A stretch of 22,747 nt of DNA. Origin: a virus. This document shows, one piece after another, positions 20,423 to 22,747 of the stretch (positions are counted from its first letter, which is position 1; each line of letters opens with the position of its first letter). The notes beneath the pieces are model-generated. The model had not been told where the DNA came from. It ran no database searches and worked only from the letters and a program-made list of their open reading frames with translations. The translations under genes and the position numbers were made by a program. The stretch is taken from positions 1-22,747 of IMG/VR virus record IMGVR_UViG_3300010375_000052. One strand, given 5' to 3'.

Positions 20423-20637
20423 ACACAATCAAAGCGAACAGCGTTGGTGAGAATGTCGCGGCTCGAAACGCGCGGGATCTTGTCGAACTTTTTGCAATGC
20501 TCTGTCATCATCGCATAGGCTCGATCGTTTCCGAGGCTGCCTGATTTGTTGATCACGCCACCGGTTTCATTGGCGAAGCTGAGGCGCGGGGCGCAGCCTG
20601 TCAGGGCTAGCGCTATCAATATGACTGATCGCATCAT
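20413..20637 (-). CDS. Small lipoprotein on the opposite strand (possible moron)
   Basis: The 74-residue product has a lipoprotein signal: two Met, a short basic n-region (R3), a hydrophobic core VILIALA and a lipobox LTGC with Cys15 as the lipidated residue. The mature 60-residue part has HCKKFDKIPRV and a C-terminal VRFDCVAP. From memory, the pattern 'A...HC..+.K........F.C' is common in small exported proteins of Gram-negative bacteria, in which the two cysteines may form a disulfide. It is the only credible - strand gene here and sits between ejection and tailspike genes. Opposite orientation suggests its own promoter and expression in the lysogen; I could not identify that promoter. An Rz1-like spanin is less likely because there is no Pro-rich region or partner gene. 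Confidence 0.65.
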   Translation of the reverse strand: MMRSVILIALALTGCAPRLSFANETGGVINKSGSLGNDRAYAMMTEHCKKFDKIPRVSSRDILTNAVRFDCVAP

Positions 20638-20770
20638 GGCCTGAATAGCACGCTTTCATTCCAGCGCCAAGCATGCTAGAAAAGCCCCTGACAGCGCTAT
20701 GAGCGTCAAGCGGTAGTGGGCCGCGTCATCCAGACAACCACATTCATCATCATGAATGCGCGGGGACTGG
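20638..20770. promoter_or_regulatory. Divergent non-coding region between lipoprotein and tailspike genes
   Basis: This 133-base gap separates two divergently transcribed genes, so it should hold promoters for at least the - strand gene. A palindrome CATTCAT (20741-20747) / ATGAATG (20752-20758) with a 4-base loop lies 12 bases before the tailspike ATG at 20771 and could be an operator or an RNA hairpin affecting translation. ATGAATGCG (20752-20760) followed by CGGGG is shared with the gap at 14956-14964. No convincing -35/-10 pair with normal spacing was found. Confidence 0.35.
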
Positions 20771-22630
20771 ATGGCATCGCTGTTCGACACAGGTATATTC
20801 AGCATCGAAGGCATCAACGGCGAGGTTTTGCCGGGTGCCAAGCTTGAGTGGTTCGCGGCCGGCAGTTCGTTGCCGCTGGCGACATATTCCGACGCCAATC
20901 TAACCATCCCCAATCCCAACCCGGTGGTGGCCGATGCGAGCGGACGGTTCCCCGAAATATATCTCCAACTTCTGCCTTACAAATATGTTCTCTCCACGTC
21001 TCAGGGCGTGGTGCTGGTGACACGCGATTATTTCTCACCGGGGACCGACACCGTCGCGCTGACGCGCCTTGCGCTTGCGGAATTGCCCGTTCGCTCTGCC
21101 GGTCAGAAAGCTGATCTTGTCGAGGGGGGAAGGGCCGGACGTTTCACGTCGTTCGTCGGCACTCCGCCGTCCGATCCATTGCAGGGCATCTATATCCAGT
21201 CGCTCACTGACGGTTTTTATTGGGCGCGTGATTGGGACGGCATCAACGGCTATCCGGAGTGGTTCTACGACAATAGCGGGGATTGGCTGGCTGCCCTCAA
21301 CGCATGCGAGACGCTTTGCCCTGTCATTCATCTAGGTGCGAAAGATTATTCGATCTCGGCCACTTGGGCCATCCAGACGGAAAATCGTACAGTTAAGGGA
21401 TCGAGCCGCTTCAACCGCGCCTCCGGAACCGGAACGCGCATCACGATGGCTTCCGCCACCGCCAATATCGTCAAGGTTGGATACGACACCCAGCCTGCCG
21501 GAGCGGTAGAGCAGGACCAGCTTCAGGGCGGCTTTCTCAAGAATGTAACGCTACAGGATCTTGCAATCTGGCGGACGGTCGCTCCGTCGCCGTGGGGAAC
21601 GATCAACGACGAGGATACGGTCGGCAGCGGTCTTCGCGTTCAATATGTCCTGAAATGCAGGTTCAGCAATCTTCTCATTCAGAACAGCGCGTGCGGCGTC
21701 TATGCCGGTGCTACCATCTACACGAAATTCGATGATGTCGAGGCGCGGATAGACAGCCCGACGACTGCCGGCAATTACGATACGTGCCGGGGATGGTTTC
21801 TCGATGGCAACCGCACCTTCGGCTATGCGGGCGGCAACGCCAGCATTTACCTGAACCGTTGCGTTGGTGTCGCCAACCGGAAAAGCGGCAGCACGACCGA
21901 TGGAAACATCCCGATCGCGCTTTTGATGAAGGGGGCGTTTGTCGACACCTTTGTCCGGGATTTCGAGGTGGCGGGGACAAGCAAGGGAATTGTCCTGAGC
22001 GCTCCTGGCTTAACCTACCCGTCATCAGTCGATGTCCATATCGATCACCCCATTGTCGACCAATGCGACACGGTCGGGATCGAGGTTGGCGACATCAACG
22101 CCGGGGCCGCCATCGAGATTATCGCCCCTTACGTAGCATCAAATGGCTCGGCCTCTTATGGGGTCAGCATCTTCAACGGCTCCGGTGTGACGCTTCTGGG
22201 AGGGCAGCTGCACGGGCATTGGAGCGGCGGCGCCGGGCTTCAGCTCACGGACATGGGCAATGTCGTCGTTCATGGTACGAAACTACTCAATTGCATCAAC
22301 GGTGTCGTGATTAATAATTCGCAGGGCTGTGAAGTCGCTCCTCAGTTCATTCAAAGCCAGGCGCTTACGGCGCCAGTAGCCGTTTCCATCCAGGACAGTA
22401 ATCGATGCCGGGTCATCCCGTACATCGCCGTCTCGGGCGGCGGCGTATTTACCTATGGCATCAATCTGGTGAGCGGCAATACCAATCTATTATTGGACGT
22501 ATCTGGGATTGCGGATGGAGCAACCACCGATCGCATCCGGAGTGGGGGAAGTGGCGGATCGGCCATCGCCACGCAAGGGAATGTGTCTGGGCACGTCATC
22601 ATCAATCCAGGCCAGGGGGCGATGCTGTGA
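20771..22630 (+). CDS. Tailspike protein with N-terminal attachment domain and beta-helix
   Basis: I chose ATG 20771 (619 residues), because 'MASLFDTGIFSIEGINGEVL' matches the usual start of this attachment domain; an ATG at 20756 is in frame. Residues 1-85 contain PGAKLEWFAAGSSLPLATYS and NPVVADASGRFPEIYL, the phage head/tail-binding module. A linker (about 90-185) leads to a right-handed parallel beta-helix region at about 190-590, with regularly spaced short strands, Asn/Gly turns and segments such as FSNLLIQNSACGVYAGATIY and GVTLLGGQLHGHW. Such spikes are trimers that bind and often cleave surface polysaccharide. I could not assign catalytic acids with confidence, so depolymerase activity is inferred from fold. 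It corresponds in position and type to P22 gp9. Confidence 0.85.
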   Translation: MASLFDTGIFSIEGINGEVLPGAKLEWFAAGSSLPLATYSDANLTIPNPNPVVADASGRFPEIYLQLLPYKYVLSTSQGVVLVTRDYFSPGTDTVALTRLALAELPVRSAGQKADLVEGGRAGRFTSFVGTPPSDPLQGIYIQSLTDGFYWARDWDGINGYPEWFYDNSGDWLAALNACETLCPVIHLGAKDYSISATWAIQTENRTVKGSSRFNRASGTGTRITMASATANIVKVGYDTQPAGAVEQDQLQGGFLKNVTLQDLAIWRTVAPSPWGTINDEDTVGSGLRVQYVLKCRFSNLLIQNSACGVYAGATIYTKFDDVEARIDSPTTAGNYDTCRGWFLDGNRTFGYAGGNASIYLNRCVGVANRKSGSTTDGNIPIALLMKGAFVDTFVRDFEVAGTSKGIVLSAPGLTYPSSVDVHIDHPIVDQCDTVGIEVGDINAGAAIEIIAPYVASNGSASYGVSIFNGSGVTLLGGQLHGHWSGGAGLQLTDMGNVVVHGTKLLNCINGVVINNSQGCEVAPQFIQSQALTAPVAVSIQDSNRCRVIPYIAVSGGGVFTYGINLVSGNTNLLLDVSGIADGATTDRIRSGGSGGSAIATQGNVSGHVIINPGQGAML

Positions 22631-22664
22631 TGTCAGCTTTCGTAATCTAACAGGGAGAACTGCC

Positions 22665-22747
22665 ATGCCATCAACCGGACGACCGCCGAGCAGCCGGTCA
22701 AAGCCCAAGCCGACGAAGCCGACGGCCCCTGTAAAGCCGTCCAAGGA
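22665..22747 (+). CDS. Start of a basic Pro/Ser-rich protein (3' partial)
   Basis: ATG 22665 has a GGGAGA ribosome binding site (22653-22658) and follows the tailspike by 34 bases. The 27 visible codons encode a Pro/Lys/Ser/Thr-rich, strongly basic N-terminus (RPPSSRSKPKPTKP...). The frame is open to the window end. Such low-complexity basic tails precede domains of many kinds in phages, so the function cannot be told. Lysis genes often follow the tailspike in P22-like phages, but nothing here shows that. Confidence 0.5.
   Translation, partial: MPSTGRPPSSRSKPKPTKPTAPVKPSK

Noticed and set aside
20656-20919. 87-codon - strand open frame opposite the tailspike start
   Set aside because: It runs against the conserved attachment domain and has no signal or motif.
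1-22747. CRISPR arrays, tRNA or rRNA genes, insertion sequences, integrase and attachment sites
   Set aside because: Looked for by eye on both strands. No regularly spaced repeats, cloverleaf-like sequences, transposase or recombinase frames were found.

Overview
The window is a contiguous piece of a tailed-phage genome (free phage or prophage; no integrase, attachment site or host gene is visible). It holds most of the virion assembly operon of a short-tailed, P22-like phage. The DNA is GC-rich. The C-terminal domain of the replication-type protein and several small structural proteins resemble, from memory, those of phages and prophages of Alphaproteobacteria, most likely Sphingomonadales. 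That host assignment is an inference. Almost every gene is on the + strand, and many are joined by ATGA or TAATG-type overlaps.

Layout. (1) 1-2299: the end of an early/replication module. It contains the tail of a possible RusA-type resolvase, a GIY-YIG/T5orf172 protein, a replication-organiser-like protein whose linker DNA carries iterons, an AT-rich stretch and a palindrome (a candidate origin), then small proteins including a two-helix membrane protein and a winged-helix protein. (2) 2312-6678: small and large terminase, portal, a small conserved gene read out of frame through the portal's Gly/Pro-rich tail, and a GroES-like co-chaperonin. (3) 6681-9537: scaffold-like coiled-coil protein, a small basic head protein, a decoration-type protein and a Mu gpT-like major capsid protein. 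Hairpins flank the decoration and capsid genes. (4) 9598-11331: a head-surface module with two copies of a spike-base-like domain on either side of a lectin-like beta-sandwich protein, plus two small proteins. (5) 11321-14927: P22 gp4-like tail accessory factor, a GC-poor conserved protein, a gp10-like stabilisation protein, and a repeat-containing fibre in the position where P22 has its gp26 needle. (6) 15039-16060: an Asp/Arg beta-hydroxylase-like dioxygenase overlapping a GNAT acetyltransferase. (7) 16060-20344: three DNA-ejection proteins. (8) 20345-22747: a small lipoprotein on the opposite strand, a beta-helix tailspike with its own upstream region, and the start of a basic Pro-rich protein cut by the window end.

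Inferred working order: the terminase loads DNA through the portal into a scaffolded gpT-type head, possibly folded with help from the phage co-chaperonin. Head spikes are added, gp4/gp10-like factors close the portal, ejection proteins are packaged, and the fibre and tailspike bind the host. The less routine features are the candidate origin inside the replication gene, the hidden gene in the portal tail, the co-chaperonin, the duplicated spike-base module, the hydroxylase/acetyltransferase pair and the antisense lipoprotein. No wholly unknown multi-gene system could be demonstrated.
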